A stretch of DNA of 64,000 bases from Novosphingobium umbonatum (GCF_004005905.1 NZ_SACO01000012.1:1-64000), one strand, 5' to 3'. Shown: positions 1-9,760, counted from the first letter of the stretch. A program made the numbers and translations. Notes: a model not told the origin generated them from the letters alone.

Positions 1-331
1 GCGGCAAGCTTGCTTCAGCCCAACCAAGCCACACCAAAGCCCTTTTACCCATAGACCAAGGCGAGCCTCACCGCGGGTCGTACTTGTAAGACTTTCGTAC
101 GCCTGTCGGCGCCCGAAACCCTTCGACAAACCAGTCTGTCTATCACATGCATCTTTTCGCCGATTGCGACATTGAAACTTGGGGCAGCAGTCCCTCCGCG
201 CAGCGGCCTTAAACCTATTCACAACCCGCCGCATCAAATCTCGCCCATGATCGGGATTGCAGAGGGCCCCCGCCCTTTGCCCGCCGGAGGCACCTTCTTA
301 TAAAAACAGAAGGCACCCCCTGAACTCACCC
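1..331. other. Intergenic region at left edge; no supported gene
   Basis: No reading frame here looks like a real gene. On the minus strand a 36-codon frame can be read from about position 150 down to 46, but it has no recognisable product and no clear ribosome binding site. The right part holds one copy of the dispersed hairpin repeat (253-295), which lies just past the end of the leftward GH18-NodB-GT2 gene. The rest may be leader or promoter DNA for a gene beyond the left edge; this cannot be decided from the window. Confidence 0.5.
253..295 (-). repeat. Dispersed intergenic hairpin repeat, copy A
   Basis: On the minus strand this reads GCCTCCGGCGGGC followed by a hairpin and then AATCCC. 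The hairpin arms are at 259-267 and 272-280 around a four-base loop (CCCC on the plus strand). One arm carries an A-to-G change that keeps pairing as a G-U wobble. Near-identical copies occur at 45481-45519, 45724-45764 and 47218-47255. It sits about 37 bases beyond the stop of the leftward gene ending at 332, a position where it could act as a terminator or mRNA 3' end structure. Confidence 0.8.
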
Positions 332-3300
332 CTACCTCTGCTCCGGCGCCGTAACGCGCCCCGTCCGCTCCAGCTTGCCCCAGCCGGTGCCTACACCACG
401 CACGGCGGCAGCCACGGCGCGCAGCACGACCGAATACATCACCTGACGGTAGACGAAACGCTGGCTGAGCAGGAGGAAGGGGCGGAACTTTTTATCGCGC
501 ACGTCTAGGCGATAGGCGATCCAGCCGCAGACGAGGTCGATGCAGGAGAAGGCGACCCAATAAAGGCCCATGCGGAACACGTCGGTCTGGGTCTGCGCCC
601 AACCATGCTGTGCCACGCGCACGGCGGTGCCCAGCATCGAGACCACCAGCGCAAGGTCAATCGCGGGGGAGATGCAGGCGAAGAGGATCTGGAACAGCCA
701 GGCCTGCGGGATGCCGATGAAGGCCAGACCGCCGGGCTTGCCGCGCCGCATCACCTTGCGGTGCTTCCACAGGCATTGCAGCGTGCCATAGGACCAGCGG
801 AAGCGCTGCTTGGCCAGAGCGCTGAAGCTTTCGGGCGCCTCGGTCCATGCCACGGCGTCCTCGTCATAGGCGATCTTCCATTTCTTGCGCTGGATGGCGA
901 TGGTCAGATCCTGATCCTCGGCCAGCGTGTCTTCGGGATAGCCGCCCACGCTTTCCAGCGCGGTGCGCCGCCATGCCCCCACAGCGCCGGGCACCACCAT
1001 GATCGCGTCGAAACGGGTGAGGGCGCGGCGCTCGATATTCTGAGCCGTGGTATATTCCACCGCCTGCCAACGGGTGACAAGGTTCACGCGGTTGCCCACC
1101 TTGGCATTGCCCGCCACCGCGCCCACCTTGGGATCGATGAACCAGCGTACGAGGCGCATGATGGTTTCGCGTTCAAATTGCGTATCGGCGTCCAGCGCGA
1201 CGATGATTTCGCCTGTCGCCTCGGCCAGCGCGCGGTTGAGCGCGGCGGCCTTGCCACCATTGGTCATGGTCATCAGCTTGACGCGCGGATTGTCGCCAAA
1301 TTTCTCCTGAACCACCGCGCTGGTGCCATCCTTGGACCCGTCATCGGCGACGATCACATCCAGATAGGGATAAGAGGATTCCAGAATGCGCAGCACCGAG
1401 GTAGCAATCACCTTCTCTTCATTGAAGCAGGGGATAATCACCGTCACCTTGGGGCGGAACGTGCCATCGGGGATCGGCGCCTTGCGCTTGGGCCGCAACA
1501 TGGCCAGCGCCACCAGACTGACCGAGCGCAACACGCCCAGCGCGATGGCGAAGAAGAAGGTCCAGTTGAGGCCGACAATGCTGGCGCCGATCATGGTGAA
1601 CATGAATACGTCGGCGCGCACCGCCAACAGATTATAGCCTTCGACCGGCGGCATCACCTGATCGCGGGTCAGTCCCGCCAGATCGGCCACCGAAACGAAT
1701 TGATAGCCTTCCTGACGCAGGGCGGTGATAATGCCGGGCAGGGCGGCGATGGTCTGTTCGCGGTTGCCGCCGCCATCATGCAACAGCACGATATTGCCCG
1801 AATAGGCGGGGCTGCTGCGGTGAACGCCGCGCAAGGTGTTGTCGATGATCTTTTGCACGCCCGGCGCTTTCCAGTCCGCCGAATCGACATGCAGGCCCAC
1901 AACCGTATAGCCACGCTCCTGCGCGATGGCGGCGGGCACCAATTCGTCGGCGGTGGTCGGTTCGGCGTCCCCGAAATAGGGCGCGCGGAACAGGCGCATG
2001 GAGCGGCCCGTATAGGCCTCCACCAAGCGCTGGGTCGCGTTGATTTCCAACCGGATCGCCGTGTCCGAACTGTTGGCCATGTCGGGGTGGGTATAGGAAT
2101 GGTTGCCGATTTCCATGCCCGAAGCCATCATCCTTTGCAGGATCTCGCGGTTGGAAACGCCATTTTCGCCGATGACAAAAAAGGTGCCCGGCACCTTATA
2201 TTGTTCCAGAATGGTCAGGATGCGCGGCGTCCAGTCGGGGTCCGGCCCATCGTCAAAGGTCAGCGCCACTTTCTTGGGCGCATAGCCGGTGCGCTCCACC
2301 TTGTAGGGCGTTGGCAGCGTGTCATAGCGGAAATCGGTCACCAGATGGGTTTTGGTGTCAAACTGTACCGCGCGCTTGCCATCGGTGGGCACGGAAGTGA
2401 TGCGCAGGATTTCGCCGGTGCCTTCCACGTCGGCATTGGCGGCCTGTTTAATCTTGGTCAGATCGGGCAGCGGGGCGGCGGGGGTGTTGCCCGTCTTGCC
2501 CCAACTGTCCTTTCCCGCGCGCCAACTGCCCAAAGCGGGCCAGAAACCGGGGTCTTCCGTACCCAGACGCCACAAGGCCACGTTGCCCACGCCCAATTGC
2601 GACAGGATGCGCATCTGGTTCCAGCTGGCGGCGGCGTCGATGATCCACACGTCATGGCGCTGGCCATTTTCAAGGAAGGAAAAGCCCGAATTGCCGCTGA
2701 CCTTGTCATAGACCGGCTTGGTGGCCGAATCATGCGCGGCCAGCCACGCTTCTTCCACCGTCATGCTTTCGGCCATATTCTGGCCTTGCGGGTTGGGGTG
2801 CCAGTCATAGGCATAGGAGCCCAGCGCGATGATCACCTTGTTGGCGGGCATGCCCTTGATCGCCTTGGCAACCTTGGCCGCGAACCAGTTGGTCGAGGCA
2901 ATCGGGCCGGGCGCGCCGCTGGCCCAATGTTCATCATAGGCCATCAGGATGATTTTATCGGCCACAGCGGCAAACTGGTTAGGCGACCAGCCTTCGCCCT
3001 CCATCGGCAGCGTTACCGCCACCACGCGGCCCTTTTTATCCAGCGCCTCGTTCACTTCGGCAATCATGGCGCGATAGGCGGGCATGTCCTGCGGCGAGAG
3101 GTCTTCAAAGTCGAAGATGATGCCCGCATCGCCCGTCTTGTCCAGATAGGCCAGAACCTGCGTGATCAGCGCGCGGCGGCGCTCCTTGCTGCGGAACAAA
3201 GCCTCGGCGGCGGGGCGCGAGAAGCCGTCATCGTCGACATTCTGCAGCACCGGCACGATCAACGGGCGGCGCAAGGCATTGAGCACGATGCGGCGCATGG

Positions 3301-3706
3301 CGCGGTCATCGCCCACCTCCAGCTTGCCCTGTAGCGTGACATTGAGCGAGGTGGGGGCCACCCAGTCGATTTGATTGATATGGCGCACCAGCGAGGGCGC
3401 GGAGACATCCGACCAAGTGGTGTAAAAGGCGACTGTGGTCGTCTGCCCCTTGCTGTTGGCGCGGACCTTGGGCGGGGCGGCAAACAGGTTTTTGATCGAA
3501 TTGGACAGGCGCGACACCTGCGCCCGCATGGGCAGCGCCGTGCGCCGTTCCAGCCCCAAGGGCAGCGGGCTTGGCACCGGAATATGCACCACGGTGGTGG
3601 CAAAGCCTACGGCCACCGCCACAAACAGGATCAGCCCCAGAAAGACGAAACGACGCGTCCAGCGGCGACGGCGGCCCGATGGGTCGAAAAATACCGGCCT
3701 AGACAA
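332..3706 (-). CDS. GH18 / polysaccharide deacetylase / GT2 fusion protein
   Basis: This 1124-residue protein joins three enzymes of polysaccharide metabolism. An N-terminal arginine-rich stretch and membrane anchor (about residues 15-40) lead into a glycoside hydrolase 18-like domain (about 85-400, with FDFED resembling the GH18 catalytic strand). A NodB deacetylase follows (about 480-690, with TFDDGPDPDW and GNHSYTHPD). After another membrane segment comes a family 2 glycosyltransferase (about 755-1000, with IIPCFNEE, DDGS, DADT, EDQDL and QRFRW), then C-terminal membrane helices. This topology puts hydrolase and deacetylase in the periplasm and transferase in the cytoplasm. A role in making and modifying an N-acetylglucosamine-type exopolysaccharide is inferred by analogy with PgaB plus PgaC; the substrate is not shown. 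It is transcribed divergently from cysD. The start is supported by the anchor right after it. Confidence 0.88.
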   Translation of the reverse strand: MSRPVFFDPSGRRRRWTRRFVFLGLILFVAVAVGFATTVVHIPVPSPLPLGLERRTALPMRAQVSRLSNSIKNLFAAPPKVRANSKGQTTTVAFYTTWSDVSAPSLVRHINQIDWVAPTSLNVTLQGKLEVGDDRAMRRIVLNALRRPLIVPVLQNVDDDGFSRPAAEALFRSKERRRALITQVLAYLDKTGDAGIIFDFEDLSPQDMPAYRAMIAEVNEALDKKGRVVAVTLPMEGEGWSPNQFAAVADKIILMAYDEHWASGAPGPIASTNWFAAKVAKAIKGMPANKVIIALGSYAYDWHPNPQGQNMAESMTVEEAWLAAHDSATKPVYDKVSGNSGFSFLENGQRHDVWIIDAAASWNQMRILSQLGVGNVALWRLGTEDPGFWPALGSWRAGKDSWGKTGNTPAAPLPDLTKIKQAANADVEGTGEILRITSVPTDGKRAVQFDTKTHLVTDFRYDTLPTPYKVERTGYAPKKVALTFDDGPDPDWTPRILTILEQYKVPGTFFVIGENGVSNREILQRMMASGMEIGNHSYTHPDMANSSDTAIRLEINATQRLVEAYTGRSMRLFRAPYFGDAEPTTADELVPAAIAQERGYTVVGLHVDSADWKAPGVQKIIDNTLRGVHRSSPAYSGNIVLLHDGGGNREQTIAALPGIITALRQEGYQFVSVADLAGLTRDQVMPPVEGYNLLAVRADVFMFTMIGASIVGLNWTFFFAIALGVLRSVSLVALAMLRPKRKAPIPDGTFRPKVTVIIPCFNEEKVIATSVLRILESSYPYLDVIVADDGSKDGTSAVVQEKFGDNPRVKLMTMTNGGKAAALNRALAEATGEIIVALDADTQFERETIMRLVRWFIDPKVGAVAGNAKVGNRVNLVTRWQAVEYTTAQNIERRALTRFDAIMVVPGAVGAWRRTALESVGGYPEDTLAEDQDLTIAIQRKKWKIAYDEDAVAWTEAPESFSALAKQRFRWSYGTLQCLWKHRKVMRRGKPGGLAFIGIPQAWLFQILFACISPAIDLALVVSMLGTAVRVAQHGWAQTQTDVFRMGLYWVAFSCIDLVCGWIAYRLDVRDKKFRPFLLLSQRFVYRQVMYSVVLRAVAAAVRGVGTGWGKLERTGRVTAPEQR

Positions 3707-4010
3707 GGGTCTTTTCCCGCGAAAACGTCATAACTTGTCCCCTGCGGCCGGAATAATGCCCCCGTCCCGCGCTGCAATTCCTGTCAGGCCCGCACAAAGG
3801 CCCGTTTCTTTCGCCCACTAGCACCGCATCGGCCTGTGGGGAAGAATGGGCCTGTGCCCGATTGTGGCTTATCCTGCGCTGAACGGCGCCATTTCGGTTG
3901 GAAGCGGACGGACCTTCCCCAAGGCCAACCCCTGCCATGGGGCCACCTATCACCCCGGCAAGTTTCATTTGTTTGCCTGTGCGGCAAGGCTGGGGCAGGG
4001 AGGGCACACT
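3707..4010. other. Divergent intergenic region before cysD
   Basis: This 304-base gap separates the leftward GH18-NodB-GT2 gene from rightward cysD, so it should contain both promoters. The cysD frame stays open through much of it (back to 3846), but no convincing start or ribosome binding site precedes the ATG at 4011. I see no riboswitch fold or clear operator. Confidence 0.5.
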
Positions 4011-4946
4011 ATGACTATCGCCAATAGATCGCCCGAACTGTCTGCCCAGACGCTGACCCATCTTGAACGGCTGGAGGCCGAGAGCATCCACATCATCCGC
4101 GAAGTGGTGGCCGAGGCGGAAAATCCGGTGATGCTCTATTCGGTGGGCAAGGATAGCGCGGTGATGCTGCATCTGGCGCGCAAGGCCTTTTACCCCGCGC
4201 CGCCGCCTTTCCCGCTGTTGCATGTGGATACGACCTGGAAATTCCAGGCCATGTATGAATTGCGCAACCAGATGGCGGAAATGACCGGCATGGAATTGCT
4301 GGTCTATCACAATCCCGAAGCGCAGGAGCGGGGAATCAATCCGTTCGACCATGGCGCGCTGCACACCGATATGTGGAAGACGGAAGGGTTGAAGCAGGCG
4401 CTGGACAAATATGGTTTCGACGCGGCCTTTGGCGGCGCGCGGCGCGATGAGGAAAAGAGCCGCGCCAAGGAGCGCATCTTCTCCTTCCGCACCAGCACCC
4501 ATGGCTGGGACCCCAAGAACCAGCGGCCCGAATTGTGGAACCTGTATAATGCGCGGAAGAACAAGGGCGAATCGATCCGTGTCTTCCCGATCAGCAATTG
4601 GACCGAGCTGGATGTTTGGCAATATATCCACGTCAACAACATCCCCATCGTGCCGCTCTATTTCGCCGATGAACGCCCCACGGTGGAGCGTGACGGCATG
4701 CTGTTGATGGTCGATGATGACCGCTTCCCGCTGCGCGAGGGCGAAGTGCCGGTGATGCGCTCGATCCGTTTCCGCACCTTGGGCTGTTACCCCTTGACCG
4801 GCGCGGTGGAGAGCAAGGCCAAGACCTTGCCAGAAGTCATTCAGGAAACGCTGCTGACCACCACCAGCGAGCGTCAGGGGCGCGCGATTGACAAGGATGC
4901 GGGCGGGGCCGGCATGGAAGTGAAAAAGCAGCAGGGGTATTTCTGA
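4011..4946 (+). CDS. cysD: Sulfate adenylyltransferase subunit 2
   Basis: CysD is the catalytic small subunit of ATP sulfurylase. It makes adenosine 5'-phosphosulfate from sulfate and ATP, with the CysN GTPase driving the reaction. The 311-residue protein has the PP-loop nucleotide motif SVGKDS at residues 44-49 and the family's C-terminal [14 protein letters not shown] stretch. An upstream extension of the frame (to 3846) exists, but the ATG at 4011 follows a good AGGGAGG ribosome binding site and matches the usual CysD start and length. It lies one base before cysNC, so the two are surely co-transcribed. Confidence 0.97.
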   Translation: MTIANRSPELSAQTLTHLERLEAESIHIIREVVAEAENPVMLYSVGKDSAVMLHLARKAFYPAPPPFPLLHVDTTWKFQAMYELRNQMAEMTGMELLVYHNPEAQERGINPFDHGALHTDMWKTEGLKQALDKYGFDAAFGGARRDEEKSRAKERIFSFRTSTHGWDPKNQRPELWNLYNARKNKGESIRVFPISNWTELDVWQYIHVNNIPIVPLYFADERPTVERDGMLLMVDDDRFPLREGEVPVMRSIRFRTLGCYPLTGAVESKAKTLPEVIQETLLTTTSERQGRAIDKDAGGAGMEVKKQQGYF

Positions 4947-4947
4947 G

Positions 4948-6888
4948 ATGACGCAAGATCCCGTTTACGTCACGGACGCCCTGATCGCCGAGGATATCGA
5001 GGCCTATCTCGAAACGCATCAGCACAAGACCATGCTGCGCTTCATCACCTGCGGCAGCGTGGATGATGGTAAGAGCACGCTGATCGGCCGCCTGCTGTAC
5101 GATTCGAAGATGATTTTTGAGGACCAGCTGGCCGCGCTGGAAGCCGACAGCAAGAAGCAGGGCACGCAGGGGCAGGGGATCGACTTTGCCCTGTTGGTCG
5201 ATGGTCTGGCTGCCGAGCGCGAGCAGGGCATCACCATTGACGTTGCCTACCGCTTCTTCACCACCGAAAAGCGCAAGTTCATCGTGGCCGATACGCCCGG
5301 TCACGAACAATATACGCGCAATATGGTGACGGGCGCTTCCACGGCGGATCTGGCCGTGATCCTGATCGACGCGCGCAAGGGCGTGCTGACGCAGACGCGC
5401 CGCCATTCCTTCCTTGCCCATCTGATCGGCATCCGTAACATCGTGCTGGCGGTCAACAAGATGGATCTGGTCGATTATAGCCAGAGCCGTTTTGACGAGA
5501 TCGTGGCCGATTACCGCGCCTTTGCCGCCAGCATCGGGATCGAGGGCTTCACCGCCCTGCCGATCAGCGGCTATATGGGCGACAATATCACCAGCCTTTC
5601 GCCCAATATGCCGTGGTATCAGGCGCCTGCCTATTTTGGTCGCAGCCTGATGGACCATCTGGAAACGGTGGAAGTGGGGCAGGCGCGCGAAGTGGCGCAG
5701 CCGTTCCGTATGCCGGTGCAATGGGTGAACCGCCCCAATCTGGACTTCCGCGGCTTTGCCGGCCTTGTGGCCAGCGGCAGTGTGAAGCCGGGCGATGCGG
5801 TGCGTGTGCTGCCCAGCGGCAAGACCAGCACCGTGGCGCGGATTGTCACCTTTGACGGCGATCTGGACGAGGCTGTAGCAGGCCAGTCGATCACGCTGAC
5901 CTTGGCGGACGAGATTGACTGTTCGCGTGGCGATGTGCTGGCTCTGGCCGATAATCCGCCGCAGGTGGCCGACCAGTTCGAGGCGCAGGTGGTGTGGCTG
6001 TCGGATGCGCCCTTGATTCCGGGCCGCGCCTATTGGCTGAAAAGCGGCACGCAAATGGTGTCGGCCACGGTGCAGGCGCCCAAATATACCGTCAATGTGA
6101 ATACGATGGAGCATGTCGCCGCCGACACGTTGGAGTTGAACGCCATTGGCGTGGCCCATGTGACGACCGACCGCGCCATCACTTTTGAACCCTATGGCGA
6201 GAACCGCACGCTGGGCGGCTTCATCCTGATCGACAAGATCACCAATGCCACCGTGGCGGCGGGCATGCTGCAATCGGCGCTGCGCCGTGCGGAAAATGTG
6301 CATTGGCAGGCTCTGGACATCACCCGTGATGCCCGCGCCTCGGCCAAGACCCAGCGCCCCGCCGTGCTGTGGTTCACCGGCCTGTCGGGTTCGGGCAAAT
6401 CGACAATCGCCAATCTGGTGGAAAAGAAGCTGCATGCTTTGGGCAAGCACACGTTCCTGCTGGATGGCGACAATGTGCGCCATGGGCTGAACAAGGATCT
6501 GGGCTTTAACGAGGCCGACCGGATCGAGAATATCCGCCGCGTGGGCGAGGTGGCGCGTTTGATGACCGATGCGGGTCTGATCGTGTTGACCGCCTTTATC
6601 AGCCCCTTCCGCGCCGAGCGTGAATTGGCGCGCAGCCTGATCCCCGATGGCGAATTCTTTGAAGTGTTTGTCGACACGCCTTTGGCCGTGGCCGAAAGCC
6701 GCGATGTGAAGGGCCTGTATAAAAAGGCGCGTGAGGGCAAGATCCCCAATTTCACGGGTATTTCCAGCCCTTACGAGCCGCCGGTTGCGCCGGAAATCCG
6801 CATTGACACGACCAGCATCAGCCCCGAAGACGCGGCCGAATTGATCGTGGCCAAGCTGCTTGGCGATTACTGGATGCCGGAGATTTGA
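4948..6888 (+). CDS. cysNC: Bifunctional sulfate adenylyltransferase subunit 1 / adenylylsulfate kinase
   Basis: This 646-residue fusion carries the ATP sulfurylase GTPase (CysN) and APS kinase (CysC). The GTPase part has the P loop GSVDDGKST (36-44), DTPGHEQ near 114 and NKMD near 170. The kinase part begins near residue 470 with GLSGSGKST, then [10 protein letters not shown] and FISPF, the APS kinase active-site segment. Together with CysD it turns sulfate into PAPS in two steps. The fused arrangement is common in alphaproteobacteria. It sits one base after cysD, and its stop overlaps the cysQ start (TGATG), pointing to translational coupling. Confidence 0.97.
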   Translation: MTQDPVYVTDALIAEDIEAYLETHQHKTMLRFITCGSVDDGKSTLIGRLLYDSKMIFEDQLAALEADSKKQGTQGQGIDFALLVDGLAAEREQGITIDVAYRFFTTEKRKFIVADTPGHEQYTRNMVTGASTADLAVILIDARKGVLTQTRRHSFLAHLIGIRNIVLAVNKMDLVDYSQSRFDEIVADYRAFAASIGIEGFTALPISGYMGDNITSLSPNMPWYQAPAYFGRSLMDHLETVEVGQAREVAQPFRMPVQWVNRPNLDFRGFAGLVASGSVKPGDAVRVLPSGKTSTVARIVTFDGDLDEAVAGQSITLTLADEIDCSRGDVLALADNPPQVADQFEAQVVWLSDAPLIPGRAYWLKSGTQMVSATVQAPKYTVNVNTMEHVAADTLELNAIGVAHVTTDRAITFEPYGENRTLGGFILIDKITNATVAAGMLQSALRRAENVHWQALDITRDARASAKTQRPAVLWFTGLSGSGKSTIANLVEKKLHALGKHTFLLDGDNVRHGLNKDLGFNEADRIENIRRVGEVARLMTDAGLIVLTAFISPFRAERELARSLIPDGEFFEVFVDTPLAVAESRDVKGLYKKAREGKIPNFTGISSPYEPPVAPEIRIDTTSISPEDAAELIVAKLLGDYWMPEI

Positions 6889-7631
6889 TGGCCATGACCG
6901 ATGCTGACCTTGCCGCCCATCTTGCACAGGTTGCGGGGCAATTGCTGATCACCGTGCGGCAAAGCGGCGCGGTGAGCGGCAAGGCTTTGGGCAAGGCGGG
7001 GGATGCGACCGCTAACCAGTTCCTTGTCCATGCCTTGCAGCATCAGCGGCCTGAGGATGGCCTGCTGTCGGAAGAGAGCAAGGATACGCTGGAGCGTTTG
7101 GACCAGAGGCGCGTGTGGATTGTCGATCCGGTGGATGGAACACGCGAATATGGCGAGGCGCGGGCCGATTGGGCCGTCCATGTCGGGCTGGCGGTCGATG
7201 GCGCGCCAGTGCTGGGCGCGGTGGCTTTGCCCGATGCCGGCGTGGTCTATCGCAGCGATGCGCCGGTGGCTGTGCCGCCTGCGCCGGAAAAGCTGCGCAT
7301 GGTGGTCAGCCGTACCCGCCCTGCGGCAGAGGCTCTGTTCGTGGCCGAAAGGCTGGGGGCGGAACTGGTGCCAATGGGCAGCGCGGGCGCCAAGGCCATG
7401 GCGGTGATCCGTGGCGAGGCGGATATTTACCTCCATTCGGGCGGCCAGTTCGAATGGGACAGCTGCGCGCCGGCGGCGGTTGTTCTGGCCCATGGGCTGC
7501 ATGCCAGCCGGATCGATGGTGCCCCGCTGGTCTATAACCAGCGCGACACCTATCTGCCCGACTTGCTGATCTGTCGCCCCGAACATGCGGCGCAGGTTCT
7601 GGCTCTGGTGGCGGAATATCAGCCCGCTTGA
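6888..7631 (+). CDS. cysQ: 3'(2'),5'-bisphosphate nucleotidase
   Basis: CysQ belongs to the inositol monophosphatase fold and removes the 3'-phosphate of PAP, the by-product of PAPS reduction, so that PAP does not accumulate. The 247-residue protein has the metal-binding motif DPVDGT and the C-terminal WDSCAP motif typical of the family. The ATG at 6888 shares bases with the cysNC stop; a second ATG lies at 6894. Placement directly behind cysD-cysNC fits clearance of PAP from the same pathway. The family also includes inositol phosphatases, but operon context favours CysQ. Confidence 0.93.
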   Translation: MAMTDADLAAHLAQVAGQLLITVRQSGAVSGKALGKAGDATANQFLVHALQHQRPEDGLLSEESKDTLERLDQRRVWIVDPVDGTREYGEARADWAVHVGLAVDGAPVLGAVALPDAGVVYRSDAPVAVPPAPEKLRMVVSRTRPAAEALFVAERLGAELVPMGSAGAKAMAVIRGEADIYLHSGGQFEWDSCAPAAVVLAHGLHASRIDGAPLVYNQRDTYLPDLLICRPEHAAQVLALVAEYQPA

Positions 7632-7636
7632 AGCGT

Positions 7637-8548
7637 TTAGCTAAAGCTCATCAGGCTTGGCTCATCGCTGCCGCTGAGCAGGCCCATGCGCTTGGCGCGT
7701 TTCAGCAAGGCCTGTGCCTGCGTCTGGTGCAGCAATTCGACCATCTGGCCACCGACCTGAATGACGCCCTTGTCCTGATTTTCGGGCAGGGCAAAGGCCT
7801 CGATAATCGCCTGCGCCTGCGCCAGTTCTTCGGCTGAAGGGCTGAAGGCTGCGTTGCAGGGGGCGATCTGGTCGGGGTGGATCAGGCTCTTGCCGTCAAA
7901 ACCGAAAGCGGCGCCCTGCATGGCCTCGGTGGTAAAGGCGTCGATATGGCGGAATTCGTTGCAGACGGCGTCCAGCACGCTGATGTGATGGGCGCGGGCA
8001 GCGGCGACGGCCATCGCCATGAAGGGGTGGAAAATACTGCGGCTGGCATCGGGCTTGGCCCGCATTTCCTTGGCCAGATCGTTCAGCCCCAGCACCCAGA
8101 GCGCGAGGCGGGTGGATTTGGACAAAGCGCCGATGGCATCGAGATGCAGCACGCTGGCGCAGGTTTCGATCATGGCCCAGAGTTGCAGATCGCCGGGCGC
8201 ATGGGACAGGGCCTCGTGATAGCGTAGCACATCCTGCGGCCCGTTCACCTTGGGCACCAGCACCGCATCCGCGCCCGACAGCGCCACCGCCTCCAGATCG
8301 GCCGCGCCCCAAGGCGTATCCAGCCCGTTGACGCGTACCGCCACTTCACGGTCGCCAAAGCCGCCCGAATAAAGCAGCGCCATGGCCGCATCGCGCGCCT
8401 CGTCCTTCTTGTCGGGCGCAACGGCATCTTCCAGATCGAGGATGATGATATCGGCGGGCAGGCTGCGCGCCTTGGCCAGAGCCTTGGGGTTGGAGGCGGG
8501 CATGTAGAGGGCGCTGCGGCGCGGCCGGTCAAGCGAGAGAGCGGGCAT
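7637..8548 (-). CDS. HpcH/HpaI aldolase / citrate lyase beta-like protein
   Basis: This 303-residue protein belongs to the CitE-like lyases, which cleave or form acyl-CoA esters such as malyl-CoA or citramalyl-CoA. Family features visible are ALYMPASNPKALAKA at the N terminus, the metal-site region DLEDAVAPDKK, AMIET, and GFDGKSLIHP near the end. The chosen ATG at 8548 follows an AGGAG site; the frame extends upstream to 8638 without a better start. It converges on cysQ with a gap of five bases. The substrate cannot be told from the sequence, and no citrate lyase alpha or gamma genes are nearby, so true citrate lyase is unlikely. Confidence 0.88.
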   Translation of the reverse strand: MPALSLDRPRRSALYMPASNPKALAKARSLPADIIILDLEDAVAPDKKDEARDAAMALLYSGGFGDREVAVRVNGLDTPWGAADLEAVALSGADAVLVPKVNGPQDVLRYHEALSHAPGDLQLWAMIETCASVLHLDAIGALSKSTRLALWVLGLNDLAKEMRAKPDASRSIFHPFMAMAVAAARAHHISVLDAVCNEFRHIDAFTTEAMQGAAFGFDGKSLIHPDQIAPCNAAFSPSAEELAQAQAIIEAFALPENQDKGVIQVGGQMVELLHQTQAQALLKRAKRMGLLSGSDEPSLMSFS

Positions 8549-8725
8549 GAACGGGTCTCCTAGGGCTACAATCGGGGTGCTACAGGCGGGAACAATCGGC
8601 ATGCCCCGCCCGCTATGCGCCAGCATGAGGCAAGCCAAGCCTGCCTTCCTTGACGGAAAGCAAATGCCATTCCTGCGATGTTCCCTGATGAAGCCGCGCC
8701 CGTCAAGCCTGCGACTTGTGATGCT

Positions 8726-9163
8726 TTAGAACATGTGGCTCATGTCATTGCCCGCCACCAGCGCCAGATTGAGCACCAGAACCATCCGGTCGCCCACCGG
8801 TGCCAGACCGTCGAGGAAGGCCGAAACGCCATCATCGCCCAGAGCGGGCGGTTGTTGCAGCGCATCCGATTCGAGCGCCACCAGATCGGACACGGATTCC
8901 ACGATCAGGCCAGTCGATTTGCCGTTAATGTCAATCACGATGATCGCGTGGCGGTCGGTCGCCTCACTCATTTCCCAGCCGAGGCGGGCGGCAAGATCGA
9001 TCACCGGCAGGATTTGCCCGCGCAGATTGGCCATGCCCGCCACATAATAGGGCACGCCCGGCACGCGGGTAACCGGTGACCAGGCGCGAATTTCGCGGAT
9101 GGCGATAATATCCACCCCGAACAATTGCCCGCCAACCTCGAAAGTGATCAATTCCCGCTTCAT
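8726..9163 (-). CDS. cheW: Chemotaxis coupling protein CheW
   Basis: CheW links membrane chemoreceptors to the CheA histidine kinase. The 145-residue protein is the length of a single CheW domain and shows the family's opening (LITFEVGGQLFGVDI, then VREIR-like IREIR), VPGVPYYVAGMANLRGQILPVIDL and the RHAIIVIDINGKSTGLIVE strand. It stands alone: no cheA, cheY, cheR, cheB or receptor gene is within the window. It may serve a chemotaxis or other signalling array encoded elsewhere. Confidence 0.93.
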   Translation of the reverse strand: MKRELITFEVGGQLFGVDIIAIREIRAWSPVTRVPGVPYYVAGMANLRGQILPVIDLAARLGWEMSEATDRHAIIVIDINGKSTGLIVESVSDLVALESDALQQPPALGDDGVSAFLDGLAPVGDRMVLVLNLALVAGNDMSHMF

Positions 9164-9265
9164 GCCCCACCAAGCCCCCGAAATTCTTCAGGGGAACTTG
9201 TGACGGGGGTGATGCTGGCGGGCAATCACAATCACATTCAATTCGGCGGGAACAAAAATTTATGG

Positions 9266-9760
9266 TTAGCGATTTGTAAAGGTTCCATAGGAACCGCGAT
9301 AATAAAGCAGCGGATCGCCTTCACGCCCGACCTCGAGACTGCGCACCGCGCCCAGCACGAAATCATGGTCGCCCGCATCGCTGGTGCCGGCAATATCGCA
9401 TTCGATGGTGACCAGCGCCCCCGCCAGCAGCGGCACATTACGCTCGCCCAGCCTATATTCCACGCCAGCCCATTTGTCGCCACGCCCCGCCAATTGCCCG
9501 CATAGTGCGCCCTGATCCAGGCCCAGCACATTGACCGCAAAGCGCCCCGTGGCGGCAATCGCGGCCCAGCTGGCCGAGGTTTTGGTGGGGAGGAAACCCA
9601 CCAAAGGCGGATCGAGCGAGACCGAGGTGAACGTGCCCACGATCATCACCAAAGGCTGACCATTGGCATCAAGCGAGGTGATAGCGGCCACGCCAGTGGG
9701 ATAATGGCCCAGCACTTGGCGGAATTGTGCCGGATCGATCGCTTTGGCGGTCTCGCTCAT
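9266..9760 (-). CDS. Flavin reductase domain protein (FMN-binding split barrel)
   Basis: The 164-residue protein resembles the small flavin reductases that supply reduced FMN or FAD to two-component monooxygenases (the DIM6/NTAB or HpaC-like family). Features are GHYPTGVAAITSLDANGQP near the start, SLDPPLVGFLPTKTS, FAVNVLG and a C-terminal YYRGSYGTF. No monooxygenase partner is adjacent, so the physiological partner is unknown. It lies between cheW and the helicase gene on the same strand with gaps of about 100 bases each side. Confidence 0.85.
   Translation of the reverse strand: MSETAKAIDPAQFRQVLGHYPTGVAAITSLDANGQPLVMIVGTFTSVSLDPPLVGFLPTKTSASWAAIAATGRFAVNVLGLDQGALCGQLAGRGDKWAGVEYRLGERNVPLLAGALVTIECDIAGTSDAGDHDFVLGAVRSLEVGREGDPLLYYRGSYGTFTNR

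Noticed and set aside
257..508. Small frame starting QRAPALCPPEA
   Set aside because: Its start is inside repeat copy A and the same peptide appears at two other repeat copies, so it is repeat-derived; the rest is antisense to a real gene.
605..3334. A 909-codon open frame antisense to the GH18-NodB-GT2 gene
   Set aside because: Rich in His, Gly, Gln and Arg with no domain. It is the usual mirror of a GC-rich gene; the minus-strand frame has clear catalytic motifs.
4837..6927. A 696-codon open frame antisense to cysNC
   Set aside because: Low-complexity His/Gln/Arg/Gly composition; shadow of cysNC.
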